Source: Massospora cicadina (Eukaryota > Entomophthoromycota > Entomophthoromycetes > Entomophthorales > Entomophthoraceae). From it: a stretch of DNA of 64,000 nucleotides. The position numbers and the translations under genes are program-made. The notes under the pieces were generated by a model that was not told where the DNA came from, did no database searches, and saw only the letters and a program-made list of their open reading frames with translations. The DNA is taken from the NCBI GenBank assembly GCA_022478985.1, contig JAKSZP010017365.1, positions 48,911 through 112,910 of the forward strand. Direction: 5' to 3'. Below, one piece after another: positions 45,491 to 57,008 of this stretch. Each line of letters starts with the position of its first letter. The stretch's first letter is position 1.

Positions 45491-47403
45491 CTCTCTTTCC
45501 AAATGCATAACTTTCCAAGCTAAATCTTACAGAAAAAAAGTAAATCTTGATCGCCCACCATAGTTTCGCTCTGATGTCCTCAGAATCCCATCTGGCTGCC
45601 CCAGTGTGGGGCATCAGTAAATCCCCCCGCCATTTTCATCTGACAGGAAAATATGCTCAGACTGTCTCTCCCAGTCATACCAAACCCTAGGACAATTTGT
45701 TCCTCCCAAGGATCTTGATGCCCACCTCGCTCATAACCAAGCTTTGCCTCATTGCCCCCTGGCGCTCCCCCAGAGCAACATGTGTTTCAGCCTTAGGGTT
45801 GACTATGGAAAACTTTTCCCTTACCACAACAAAGCCATTTTTGAAATGGCTCAGGCGGTGATGACACCAGCCTGTTTTATTGACTTCCGCCCCTATAATG
45901 GGTACTTTGATCTTGGCTTCACCTGTGAAGCCAATGCCACCACTGTGGCAACAGAGCCCCTGGTTTTCCAGGGTACCCCTCTCCCCATAATTTGGACCTG
46001 GCTACCAGAGATACCACTATGGTGGTTTAGTTCACTGGTTTGTCCACCCACCTTTCCCCTGAGGTGCTCCACCAGGAGCTGATGGAAGGTTTGGCAGCCT
46101 ATGACTCTAAACCCATCTTTCAATTTGTGGTCCAAAATGGGGCCACACGCCTCGCTGGGCCTCAGGCATATGCATGATCAGCTCTTAATCTTAATAAAAT
46201 TGCCTTGGTGATTTCCCATCGCACCATCATCCCATCTGCCCCTGACCATCCATTCTGGTCTTGCGTCAAGGGTGGGCAGACGATCTGTATATCCTGTTTT
46301 AAGGTGGACCACTCAAAACGTAAATGCCCATCCTTAGCTGCTTCCAAAAGCTATGATTTTTCATCCGCTGTCTTCCAATCTGCTGCCCACCCTGATCCAG
46401 CTTTGGTATGGGGTACAATTCTACCTCCCTCTCCCCCAAATCCTGTTGCTGCACTGCACCGGAAGCCACCAATCAGCATCCTCCTGGTCCCAGTGCCACA
46501 AACGCTTCTTCTAATCAAGCACAGGATTGGACCCCAGTTTGCTCCCATGCGTCCTCCAATGAAACAACCAAATCTCAGGAATATGCTGATTCCCCAATTC
46601 AATTTAACTAAAATCCTTGGGATCTATTGGCTGAAACTAAGAGTTCAGGAATAAATTGAAGACTGCACTATTCAACTTGAGCAGCTTGTGTTTATTGACC
46701 ACGACGCTATGCAATTACCTTACTTATACGCCCCCAGCAAAATGCCAAAATGTTCTGCAGTGAACACCAGCTGGCTGTTGTAGCAACGACTAAGCCAGAT
46801 TGTCATCCTCGCCACAAAGCTGCCGCCAAATCAGTGTCGATGCTTGCATGAGGAATCCCTTCTCCCATTAGCCCCTCCACCACCAATAGTATCCAAAAGC
46901 GGATTGTGACCAATTCTCACAAAGCCACCAACAACGCCATCCAGCATGTGGCAGTGGTGGCACAAAACCCTAAATCCAAGCTTTCCTGCACCAATATCAC
47001 CACATTTGTAAAGCTCCCCAACGCATGCATGAAATCTGAAGTAGCTTTGGTGAGTTATGTCAGATCTTATATAGTCAACCACTGTCTTCCTGCCACCCCA
47101 ATAATTGGAAAATCTTCTCCACATCCCACTGACACCTTGATGCCACTTCTCTCCGCCGTAGCCCATGCCCTGCTTTGGGGTGAAGCAAAGGCCGAGTATG
47201 AGCCCCCTGATCACCCCTACCCTTCCGCCATGATGGGATAAGTGGTTCCCGCTGTCCCACCTGGTTGGTTGTGTTTGCTTTTTGTGAGTCATCCGCTCAT
47301 TTTGGGCAGTTTGATTGATTTTTCAATGAGGATTTATTTGTTAGCTTTTGAGTTTCATAATTTCCGTCCCCTTTTAAGCTTACCTCGGTTAGAAAAAAGA
47401 AAT
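45491..47403 (+). mobile_element. HAL-alpha-4: ORF1-only LINE-like element
   Basis: 1913 bp with a 14-bp target duplication matching at 13 positions (ATACTAGTCATCTA at 45477-45490, ATACTTGTCATCTA at 47404-47417), within GC1 integrase. 3' tail CCGTCCCCTTTTAAGCTTACCTCGGTT (47365-47391) followed by AGAAAAAAGAA is the plus-strand form of the tail shared with LINE-alpha. It is the only HAL-alpha in + orientation here. Confidence 0.87.
45640..47241 (+). pseudogene. HAL-alpha-4 ORF1-like protein, broken
   Basis: QFVPPKDLDAHLAHNQ (~45690-45740); LRVDYGKLFPYHNKAIFEMAQAVMTPACF with IDFRPYNGYFDLGFTCEANA (45790-45940); QELMEGLAAYDSKPIFQFVV (~46073-46130), parallel to LINE-alpha ILEQHLKDGLAIYGEIQSF; HRTIIPSAPDHPFWS before an intact CCHC knuckle C-I-S-C-F-K-V-D-H-S-K-R-K-C at 46286-46327; a Pro-rich linker with NQAQDWTPV; and a C-terminal part KLSCTNITTFVKLPN ending in PTDTLMPLLSAVAHAL (~47125-47175). 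This is the best copy for comparing with LINE ORF1. A handful of stops and frameshifts. Confidence 0.68.
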
Positions 47404-47417
47404 ATACTTGTCATCTA

Positions 47418-47660
47418 AAACTGAAGAGACCTTTAAAGAAGGTTTCAATTAATCAATGGGTCTCATGTGGTGGAGAAGGATCTTATGAATGGGCTTTTTG
47501 TTAGATAAATTCCTCCCCATTGGAAGCAGCATAATGTCTTCAACTCTTCTCAGCTTTACCCATTTAAGGATTTAGAGCCTATTATCCCAGAGCTATAACT
47601 GGTGGAAGATTTCCAGGAGGTTAAAGAAGGACACCCTTGCTTGACTTAGATTACATTGTT
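47418..47660 (+). pseudogene. pol: GC1 integrase C-terminal domain
   Basis: Follows HAL-alpha-4. A PSKK-like start, then IPPHWKQHNVFNSSQLYPFKD (~47507-47570), the typical gypsy block (W.IHNVFHVS.L..Y), and PELxLVEDFQEVKEGHPCL, an acidic tail. No chromodomain recognised. Confidence 0.65.
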
Positions 47661-47849
47661 TTGTTCAATATTTTTCCCTGTAGGATTTTTTCTCCTGCAA
47701 AAATAAAAAAGTAAGCACAACGGAAGGTGCTAATTGCAAAAACTAGTGCTCTCACTTCATTTACCCACCCTGATGCACCTTAGCCCCCAAAGTATTGACA
47801 TTGTGCTCGCCATCAAGGTTCTAAGGCACACAAGAACCTTAAACTTGTA

Positions 47850-48905
47850 TAGGTTTTCAGTGGTGGAGCTCATCCTGTTCAAGAAGGAAAGAATAATTTA
47901 GGTCCTTGAGAAAAACACATGCACCAGAACTGAGTGTTCCCCTTAGAACTAAGAAGGGTCCCAGGAGGGCGGCTTGGACTCTCACCAGCAATGGCATTTG
48001 GCCCATGTATTGGATGAGAGTTGGGTAACAGCTTACCCTCTGAAGGTTTCTCCCATTCTGGTCCTCCCCACCACTAAGGAGATTTTAGCAGGTATTGGGG
48101 GAGTAAGGAGTTAGTAGATGCCAGGGGGAGCATCATCCGCTAAGTGTCTTCTATTACAATGTAATAAGGTTAGTGATATAGGCTTGAGAATCCCTAAGGG
48201 AAATAAACTTATTCTGAATTGAACAAGTTAGTCAGAGATAGTTCAAGTTAGGAAATCATCCCCGATCTTTCCAACTCGTTAGTTAGTGAGTTGAGACTAT
48301 CACCAATTTTTTGGGCTTTTTACTCTCATTTAATTTGGTTTGGATTGTGCCTACCACCCCTGCATGTGGGTATTCCCTACTCATACCTCCATTCAGACCA
48401 TCTGTTTGCCAAGCTGCGATATTGTAGTAAAAAAATATAGAAAAATATTTGATAGTAATCTTAACAAAGGATAAATAGATCTGGATTTGCGTTCTCAGCC
48501 TTCAGTGAAACTAAGTGTTAGGGAGTGTGATGATCCTTAAATTGTAATGCATAAGGGATCTATTGACCTTAATACACCTATTACTTGAGAAGTTTATAAG
48601 ACAGCAGGCCCCATCATATGTTCTGCTGTCAGTCTATCCTTTTATCACACTTATTTCTAAGATAATAAAATCCAAAAACCAATTTTCCATTATATAAATT
48701 TAGTCACTATATTATTATCAGACATGGATTCCAGTTCATGGAAGGCGCGGTCATAGTGATATCTTTCCAATATCCATTACATAAACTATCATTATTAGCT
48801 TTATTTTTGGTTTTGGTGATGTTTTGGGTAATTACACCTTAAATGGCTGCTCAGTCTTATTATCATCAGCACAATCTATTATAGACCCGACTATATCTTG
48901 GCGTA
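47850..48905 (+). repeat. Repeat D, copy 2 (3' side of GC1)
   Basis: Diverged match to 24540-25560: a CCACCACTAA block at ~48070, GTAATAAGGTTAG against GCAGTAAGGTCAG, CAACTCGTTAGTTAGTG against CAACTCACTAGTTAGTG, TTCAGTTCATGGAA-like against TTCAGTTCCTGGAA, and GCTCAGTCTTATTATCATCAGCACAATC at the end. Its place after integrase supports an LTR or LTR-proximal role for repeat D. Confidence 0.5.
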
Positions 48906-49295
48906 GGGGGGGTTAAGGGACATAAATATCAGTTATGTACCTAATTCACCGCTTTACCTTAGGTACCTTCACATTTGAATGTTTATTTTCGTCTTTATAT
49001 ATGACTTGTAAGGTCCTGACAACTTCAAGGGTAATCTATTGTCTCTTCACCAGCCTGTGACGATAAAGAAACTTATTTACCTTGCTGGAATGTATGTAGG
49101 TGATATGCTCGCCATTGATCTTGGATGTTTTTATGATGGTAGTAGACAATTATCAAAGAGAGAGAACCTAAAAAGCCAATTGATTTCTTTAGTGATAGCT
49201 TCTATGGTATCATTGAGAATTTTGATCAAGGCATGGTCTGTCATATATTGTACTTTAGGGAAATCAAATAACTTTATATAAATAATCTTGGAAGG
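48906..49295 (+). other. Sequence between repeat D and GB2, with short ORF
   Basis: Contains an 80-codon ORF (49039-49281, IKKLIYLAGMYVGDMLAIDLG...) with no recognised domain. A GGAAGGGGGCATTATTAG stretch (49289-49306) looks like a purine tract followed by an element boundary, but I could not pair it with a second LTR. Confidence 0.25.
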
Positions 49296-52200
49296 GGGCA
49301 TTATTAGAATTTAATGGTGGTTAGTTTGGAAAGTCAGAATTTAACCAAATAAATATTTTGTCTAATGTAGAGGGTCACTTGAGGCCATTTCTGAAGGGTT
49401 GAGATCAAAAAAGAATTAACTTGCTCTACCATAACATTGGTAACAGGATAATATGGGGTAGTAAACACTTGAGTAGATCCCGTAAATCAGTTAATTCTTG
49501 CACTAGTTATAAATAGACGTTCTGACTATTATCTAAGAGATTTATGTTAGGAACCCCATTTTTGTGATGATACAATTATTTAGTAACAGAATGGTAGCTT
49601 TGGCAGAAGCAGAAAAAATGGATATGGCCTCAATCCATTAAATAAGATGATCAATGGCCATCAAGATAAATTTAAGGCCATTAGATGCTTGAGATAGAGG
49701 GCCTAAGAAATCATTACTAACCGTGTTAAAAGTTTAGAAGGAGAAATTACTTGATGAATAGGGTGAGGAGTAGGGCCAGCTTGGTCTTTTATATACCAAC
49801 AGGGTTTTGATACATTATGGATCTTGTATCATCTCCTCTCAGTAGCAATGGGACTTGAACAATGGATAAGTTTTCAAAACCACAATGGCAAACTTTCATA
49901 TTCTTCTAAGATGGTATAAGTTGGTTTGACAGGACGTTTATATGTTAGCCATTGGGTTGATACTTGCTTATTTAGATGACCATCATGAAGTTAAATGTTT
50001 GCTGACCTTTACTTTTATCTCATTTTGTATCGAAAAAGGCTTGTTTTCCACATTTTAAGTTGGCTTAGGAGATTATAAAGTAAATTTTACTCAGGCTTGG
50101 TTAGAGTTAAAAAGGTATTCTGGACACGCAATCAGTGGTCTGATGTATTATACCACTGCGAAGAATTATAGAGAAACCATAATTTAGGGCTTTAAAGCAA
50201 AACAGCCTGACGCCCATCAGAATCTTTAATTTGTTAAAGCCCCTGCAAAGATGCAAAGTCAGTAATTTTAATAAGTGGTCCACATATAGGTAGATTTAAA
50301 AGTGTTAGATTGCCATTAAGATTGTCACATTCTCACGTTCCATTTCACTATAATTACATTAACTTTATTGTTGATTTTCTGTAGTAGGCAATAAAATGGC
50401 TTACTAAATTTTCTTTATGTTGGGATAGTAGAGCTCCTATAGTGATATCACTTTTTTAGCACTATTGGTTCCCAACCCAAAAAGGGGGAGCTGCCACGCA
50501 TCATTATTTGCAAAGGAGCCAAATAAAGCTTTTAAAATTAGAAAAATTCTAATATGGCCCCTAAGTTATCAGCCTAGGAAGCCATATCAGATGGCGAGGA
50601 AGCTTTAGGAAACTTTTGTCCAGCGCCCGCTTTAGCCTATAGTGAAATCCTTCTATCAACGAAAAGTAAAAAAAGGTTTGTCAAAAAATGAGATACATAA
50701 GTACAAGGAAGTGAGATAGAGTTGTATGTAATATGGTTAAGAATTGTTATTCAATATCACTAGAAAAGAATTCTCTTCTTTAACAAATATACTAAGGGTT
50801 TAAATGTATCTGCAAAAGTGAAAAAATGTTAATAAAATCTAGACTTTTCTAGAAAACAAGTACATCATAAAGATACTTAGGTGGCGGCATTTAAAATGGA
50901 TGTGACTTTATTATTCATTGGGGGAAATTCCTCCTAGACTTAAATTATGTCTCAGAAAAAACATTTTGCTTCAAAAGAGAGAAATTATGAATTAATTTTA
51001 GCTTCAATGAAACTTGCATAGTTAATGTATTACATCCCTAAGGTGGACTATGTGGCAGTGAAAATAGCGAAAATAATATGAGTATATTGTTAAAAACTAA
51101 CACACAGGATCGTTTTAAGTGCCCTAATAGGTCAATTATTTCTCTTTGAAGGGTAGCAGGGTTTCTATATAGCCCCTACAGCTTCTGCATAGGTTTGAAC
51201 AACCCTTTGAAAGAGAAAAGATTACTTTTCTCTCATTAATGGGATAGGTCGATCTTCCAGAAGCTACTGATTAGATGCATTACCAAAAAACTATGCTCCA
51301 GACATTAGACATTACAAAGTTGTCTATATGAGGAGGGGTAACTTACTTTTGATTAATTGAATTTTTGACGGCAATATTGCATTACAACCCATTGGCTTTA
51401 TCCTTTTTATGTATTAATAGTAAAGGAGAGGCCCACGGACTTTTGAGGGTATGAATATTATAGCCTCCAATAGTTGTTTTAATTTGAGAGCAACTATAGC
51501 CTCATCTACTTTAAACTTCCAATAAACCCAAACTTTGAAAGAGGGATAATTACTATTATTCACTTGATAGATGACTTCAGTCTCTTCCCCATAATTTCTA
51601 GGCCCCTTTAGAATTTCTTTTTGTATCCTTCTACGGGACATCCATATATTGACTTTGTCCTAAAGCAGGGAAATCCCCAACCTTTCTTTATAATAGGAAA
51701 TTTGTAGTAAAGGATAAATCACCCAAGACTTGTAGTGTGCCAAAACAGTTTACATTCATAATATGTTCAATAGGACAAAGTTTGACTTGGGAAATGATAG
51801 AATGTCGTTGAATTTGAAGAGTCTGGTTGGTTAAGTTACTCAAAAAAGATAAAGACTTTTCATAGTCAGTGTCTAGGAAACTGGTCTAGATCAAAGCTTT
51901 CTTAATAGAAGGTTGATTGTCCATATATTTCTAGAACATAATATGGGGTTACCTTTTTAAATTGGGAGTCCACCACAATTTTAGAGCTTGGAGGTATACA
52001 AAAGAGTGGAGGTGTAGAGTGTAATCCCATATCAGGATCAACAACCTCAGGGAGCAGCCTGTTTTAGCCCCAGATTTTGTATTCATTCTTACAGATGGAT
52101 GTAGGATACTCGATGATGCATGTATGCTTCTTAACCCCTCAATTTATTGATTTTTGATAAATAAAAGTGGTACAAAATATCCTCAGATAAAATTTTCCTT

Positions 52201-54360
52201 ATAATTATAAAATTACACTCTCATATCTAGACTATGATGAACAAAGCATATATCTGTTATCTTAAGATATAGAAGAAATAATTTGAACTATCCAAAACTT
52301 TGATAGGGTAAAGCTGATTATGCTCTAATAGCTTTATTGGGTTGAGCACCCGCTCTTCCATATTCAGACTTGTGCTTTAAATCAGGAGCCATTTCTAATA
52401 TTTTGATTAAGTCAGGATTAAATAATGTTAACTGAGGATCTGGTTTCTACTATGGCCAGAACATTGATCTATTGGACTAACAATTCTACTTTATGTAATA
52501 CAGAAGATCCAAATAGAAGAATAACTATTAAAATATAGTATAAAATATTTTGCAGCGAGGCTAGCTGAAATTTGTATTTAGGCAAAGCTCAGGGTTTTCA
52601 TTAGTGCTTGAAAGTTTTGTCAGATAAAGCCTGATTATTGTTAGGAGATCTGACTGTAATAATTTGTTTTGTAATTGTCAATGGGGAATAAGAAAGATTC
52701 AGGGTTAGTTTGCATTGAATATAAGTAAGCACTTCAACTTCACCAGGGGCAGCTAACAACAGCTTGAATTACTATTCATTAAACTGGTAGCTTAAGGCGC
52801 TTGGGATTTTCCAACAGAGGGATACTCTTGTCCAAAGCTGATTTGTCTTTTTCGCGTCATTCTAAGAGTGATGAAAGCAACTATCCATAGTGTAATTTGT
52901 TGTTGCAATAGATGCCGTGCTTAGTATGGAGTATATTATTTAGGAGGAGTCACGTCTAGAACATGGGGTCAAGCTGAAGGTGAAGATCAAGGAGAGCCAG
53001 AAGTCTTAATGATATTAGGAGATACCTCCATAAGAGCTTCCATGATGTGCAACAGCAAGTTAATATTGTGCTTTACCACCTTAAGATATACAACTATATT
53101 GAGCATGGTTTAAAATGCAGGGAAAGCATCTGTGATGACGTTTTCCACGGTGAGTCACTTCTCTATAAACTAAAGTTTGATCATTGAGATAGAAACTTTG
53201 AGAAAATTGTTCATAGATATTGTTTGATTGAGGCTAATTCCATGAAAGGCTGTTTAGATTTGTCAAAGGTTGGACCACTTGCAGATTATTTGAATAGCGT
53301 GTACTAGCATCAGCCAAATGTGACAATTATTAATTGTGGGACCATATAATCTTGGGCAACTTGGCAAAGCAATTAATAGATTCTTAAGTTTTTATATGAT
53401 TGGTACCATATCCAGAGCACTCTCATAACAGTATGGGAAGGAAAGACACATCCTTATGGAAAATTTGTATCATTATAATTATTTAGATGAGTTATGTGAA
53501 GGTGTTGGAGGGGCTAAATGCATTGTTGACATAGGAGGCACACATTTAGTTGTGGAGAATATATTACCCAGGGATGTTTTTGTGGTTCAATGGCATTTAA
53601 TTGAGGACGCAATTAATTAACATTTTCTTTAACAAGGTCAATTAACTCATGGCCTGATTGAAATCCAGCTTTGAGGTGAAGATCGGAGACAACTGCCAAT
53701 CCATTTAATATACAAGAAGTTGAATCCCTCAGCAAAGTTGCTAATGTTCAATAGCAAGGCTTCAGTGCTCCAACCCTTGTACAGAGATATTTAGTGTTGC
53801 CAAGGTTCTGAGTTGTCTATGGTAAGTGGGTAGAGAGAATTCTGCTTTTAGGGAACCCCATTGTGGGCAAGGTCAACCCCTTAGCGATGCATCTTAGCTG
53901 GATATTGAACAGTTGAACTTGCTGTAACAAAGAATTTAGTCTGTCTTTCAAAACCCCAAACCACTACTGGGACCAGGAGACCTAGGAGGCCTAAGGGACA
54001 GGTCTGCTAAGAATACCATGGCGTCCAGGTGCAACAGGAATTCCAGGGGTCCAGGTATCCCCCTGGAGGACATCAATTTTAGTAGTATCCAAAGTTCCCC
54101 TGTTTGATAATTCAACTCCTCAAGAATATCTATTTGACCTCCCCAAGTTTTTTTAGTATTTCAATCTTGAACTCGTATATTTAGGTTTTTTCCTAATCAA
54201 GTTTTGGAAATGTCTATCATATTATCAAAGTGGGTAAAGAGTTCCTAGAGTACATATATTATCACCTCTTATTGAAGCAAGTTTAAACTTTTTAGGTTTA
54301 CTGCACAATTTCAATTTCTTAATTAGGTTTGTTGATAATATGAGTATCATGATAGTTGCA
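49296..54360 (-). pseudogene. pol: Gypsy GB2 internal region (integrase to gag), no LTRs seen
   Basis: Minus strand, same family as GB1 and GB3. Integrase region 49300-50000: + strand ATGGCCTCAATCCATT and AAGATGATCAATGGCCATCA correspond to the positions of GB1 ~28680-28740 and GB3 ~59105-59165. RT: 51641-51414 (YPSFKVWVYWKFKVDEAIVALK, ILKGPRNYG) and an active-site remnant KYLYDVLVF (~50880). The gag region near 53960-54080 has a Pro/Gly collagen-like run PGIPVAPGRHG. It is interrupted by HAL-beta-2. Severely decayed; ends are not defined. Confidence 0.5.
50452..50635 (-). mobile_element. HAL-beta-2: 184-bp 5'-truncated insertion
   Basis: Minus-strand copy of the last ~185 bp of HAL-beta-1 (60160-60344): shared GCTAAAGCGGGC, TGGACAAAAGTTTCC, CATCTGATATGGCTTCCTAG, GATGCGTGGC and the end TAGTGCTAAAAAA. 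Flanked by CCTATAGTGATATCAC (50436-50451) and CCTATAGTGAAATCCT (50636-50651), a ~14-bp target duplication with one internal mismatch. Confidence 0.87.
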
Positions 54361-55979
54361 TGAGGACAACTATCCATTTGAGTTTCTCATGACTAATGGT
54401 ATAAACTCGCTTAGGTATTCTCCTACAGGAAGGTACTGACAACTTTTCCTCTGATAAATCATGAACAATATGGAGAAGGAAAACAATCCCTTCAACTCTT
54501 CCATAAGAGTTCTTAGAACAACTTGGACAAGGGCCAAAATCTCTCTAATTTTAAACACAAGATTTGGCACACATGACAAAATAGGTAGGAGAAAGTATCT
54601 CAAACTCAAATTTACAAGAGAATATTGTTTTTTGTATTACTATATAAATTTTATCTTCTGAAATTGACTGTCTATTAAAATACATAAGGGTTTTAGGTAG
54701 GGAATTCAGTTCCCAAATCATCTGTTGGCACCCAAATAGAAGCGGCAGCTGTTTCCAATGAACTTAGTCCCAATGAGTCATTTCAAATGATGAAAATACT
54801 TCATCTATCTAGTCGTGATACACCCCTCAACTAGATTATGACCCTCCAAGGGTTATTTTTGGAAATAACATGTCCCAACGCCTTTATCCACCCTCAGCAT
54901 ATCAATTTTCTGAGTTAGCAATTTTCTTAGGTAATGGGACATTTATTCATCAATAGCAGGTCGCATCACAAAGGCTAAATTGCAGATTACTGCCATGAAA
55001 ACCGTTAGCAACGCTTCTTTTTTTAGTACTAGTTAGCAACGCTTCAATAACTCAAAAAAACCCTCTGAATTGGTGACAAACCCTGATATATCCGCATAAT
55101 TTAGTCAATTATTGACAATTATAATAACAATCAAAAGTCCCCACAAACTTTATTGATAATACTCCGCAATAAAACATTAATATTTAACAAACTTGAGATC
55201 AAATCCCATAATAGATCAACTTATTTTTCCATAGGAAACAAACTGAAAAATAGTCACTAAACATCATTAGCTCTAACACCCCCTAAGGTTACTTATTACT
55301 AAAAAACCACAAAGGGACATAACAGTTTGGTCTTATAATCTACCACAGCTGGATATTATGGGCATTCTAGAATCCTGACAGCGAGTTATCTACGGTTGCA
55401 TATTGTCTAAGACTTGTTGATTCTAAAGTATTTCTCTATGACTCTCTACTAAGAGTAAGAAACAGAGCAAGCAAATATTATTGTTTTGAGTATGTAGTTA
55501 TCTTTTGAGTTAAAGATTCTAGGATAGTTATGGATTATGAAACCCTGACACCTAATTAAATGTTATAGATTTGTGTGAACAAACTGATGCAAAATGCGCT
55601 CAGAATGGCTTACTACAACATGATCAACCTAAAAAGGGTTGCATTAGAGCATATATTCATCTTTGGAGTCAGCACAGCTAGCGCTCACCTTCAACCAGCT
55701 CATTCACCCAGTACAAAAGCCCTTTTATAAGGAGTTGAATAGAATAATACAAGTCAAGTATCTGCAATGTAATTTCTTAGATGTTACATTAAGATCCACC
55801 TCCATAGCATATTGTAAATGAGTTTATAAGATGTAGCATAAAGTTCCACTACATGTGTGTAAACCGCCCACTAAATGAGGCAAGTGGCTTTATTATAGAA
55901 GGAAGTTTCCAAGGCAGAGTCATTATTGTTACAGCAATTATTGAAGTTTACTGAAGACTCAAGGCAGAACCTGGCAGGA
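54361..55979. other. AT-rich stretch without recognised genes
   Basis: Opposite-strand ORFs at 54370-54661 are short and mirror each other; neither looks like a known protein. The GTGACAAACCC motif near 55070 also occurs at 1343 in the interruption of LINE-beta. The only element I can define here is the 14-nt insertion at 55018. Confidence 0.4.
55018..55031 (-). mobile_element. 14-nt tail-only insertion with 14-bp target duplication
   Basis: TTTTTTTAGTACTA (reverse complement TAGTACTAAAAAAA) sits between two perfect copies of GTTAGCAACGCTTC (55004-55017 and 55032-55045). The 14 nt equal the extreme 3' terminus of HAL-beta-1 (60331-60344) and of the 48-nt insert at 31252, including seven A residues. 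Most simply read as a LINE-type insertion that kept only its tail. Confidence 0.85.
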
Positions 55980-56640
55980 AACAACAGAATTTTGATGGGA
56001 CAATGAGATAAACCCAATTTTCCTAGTAAGAGGTCAGGATACCCGAAGTTTCTACTAAAAAATTATAAAATAGGCAATTAAGGGAAAAGGCTTCTTTATT
56101 TGCTGAAATATCTTTATTTGCTAAACTATATTTGACAGTCAAAAAAATTGCGTATGAACCAAGATAATCACTTTTTGTAGAGAGCAATATTATAAAAAAA
56201 ATAAAAAAGCTTTGGGGAAATTATCCAAAAAGTTATAAGACATATTCTTGATCTAAATTATTCTTCTTGATTTTTGTGAACATTCATAGAATAACAGTTC
56301 TCTAGACTGTCACCAAAGTTTGAAGAAGGACTTGAAGCTGAAAATAACTGTAGAGGTGAAAAACAAAAAGCTGGCGAATATAGACTACTTTACTGAGTTA
56401 GAAAGCAGAAATATATATAGGGAGTGTAGGTGTAAGTTCTGGGGACCAGCCCCTACAACTGGATAGGGAGCAGCATCCCTTTCAGACAAAAAGGGGCCCA
56501 AAGGCCTAAGTGGACCCCCTGTCGCAGTTGAGCGACCTGGCGCACGTGGTTGATGAGCGCTGGGTGACTGCCCTTCCTCCTAAAGATAATCAGATCTCTC
56601 CCCCTCCTCAACCCTGGTAAGATTAATAGAGGGGACCTGC
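55980..56640 (+). repeat. Repeat D, copy 3 (partial)
   Basis: Matches copy 1 at GATAAACCCAATTTTCC...AGAGGTCAGGATACCCGAAG (~56008-56058) and at the VDERWVTALPPKD block (~56547-56590), with the material between more diverged. It may be a solo copy of the GC1 terminal sequence. Confidence 0.4.
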
Positions 56641-57000
56641 CAGGAGATTATTCAGTTCAAGGGCCATGGGCGGGCCCCTGGGACCCCTCACTCACCAGGG
56701 AAAGCATACCAAATTTTTGAGGAAATAGCCGGTAACAGTATTGGAGCCCAGTCTGAAAATTCCAGGCTAAGGGAGCCTGTCCAGACTGTCCAGGTCCTAA
56801 AATCAGATCAGAACTTGATTTGGGTCTCAAACCAGGTTACAAGTGACTTGGACCAGTTGCCTTACCCCCCAGGACGGATCTGGGAAGTTCAGATCACATA
56901 AACAATCAGACTGAGGGTTTGGACAGGGTTGCGAACAACTGAGCACCAAGGCCACAGCCCCCCAGGATTAATCCAGGAAATCTGAACTGTGTATACAGCC
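56641..57000. other. Non-coding stretch with diverged internal duplication
   Basis: Two segments resemble each other: GTTGCCTTACCCCCCAGGA...GAAGTTCAGATCACATAAACA (~56858-56905) and GGCCACAGCCCCCCAGGA...GAAATCTGAACTGTGTATACA (~56950-56998). No coding signal. Richer in G and C than its left flank. Confidence 0.3.
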
Positions 57001-57008
57001 CAACTCAA

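Noticed and set aside
49039..49281. 80-codon ORF as a real gene
   Set aside because: No start context, domain or second copy supports it, and it lies in a repeat junction.
52320..52350. GGGTTGAGCACCCGCTC resembling the HAL-beta tail
   Set aside because: It is not followed by TAGTACT plus an A run and has no flanking duplication; probably chance or a very old trace.
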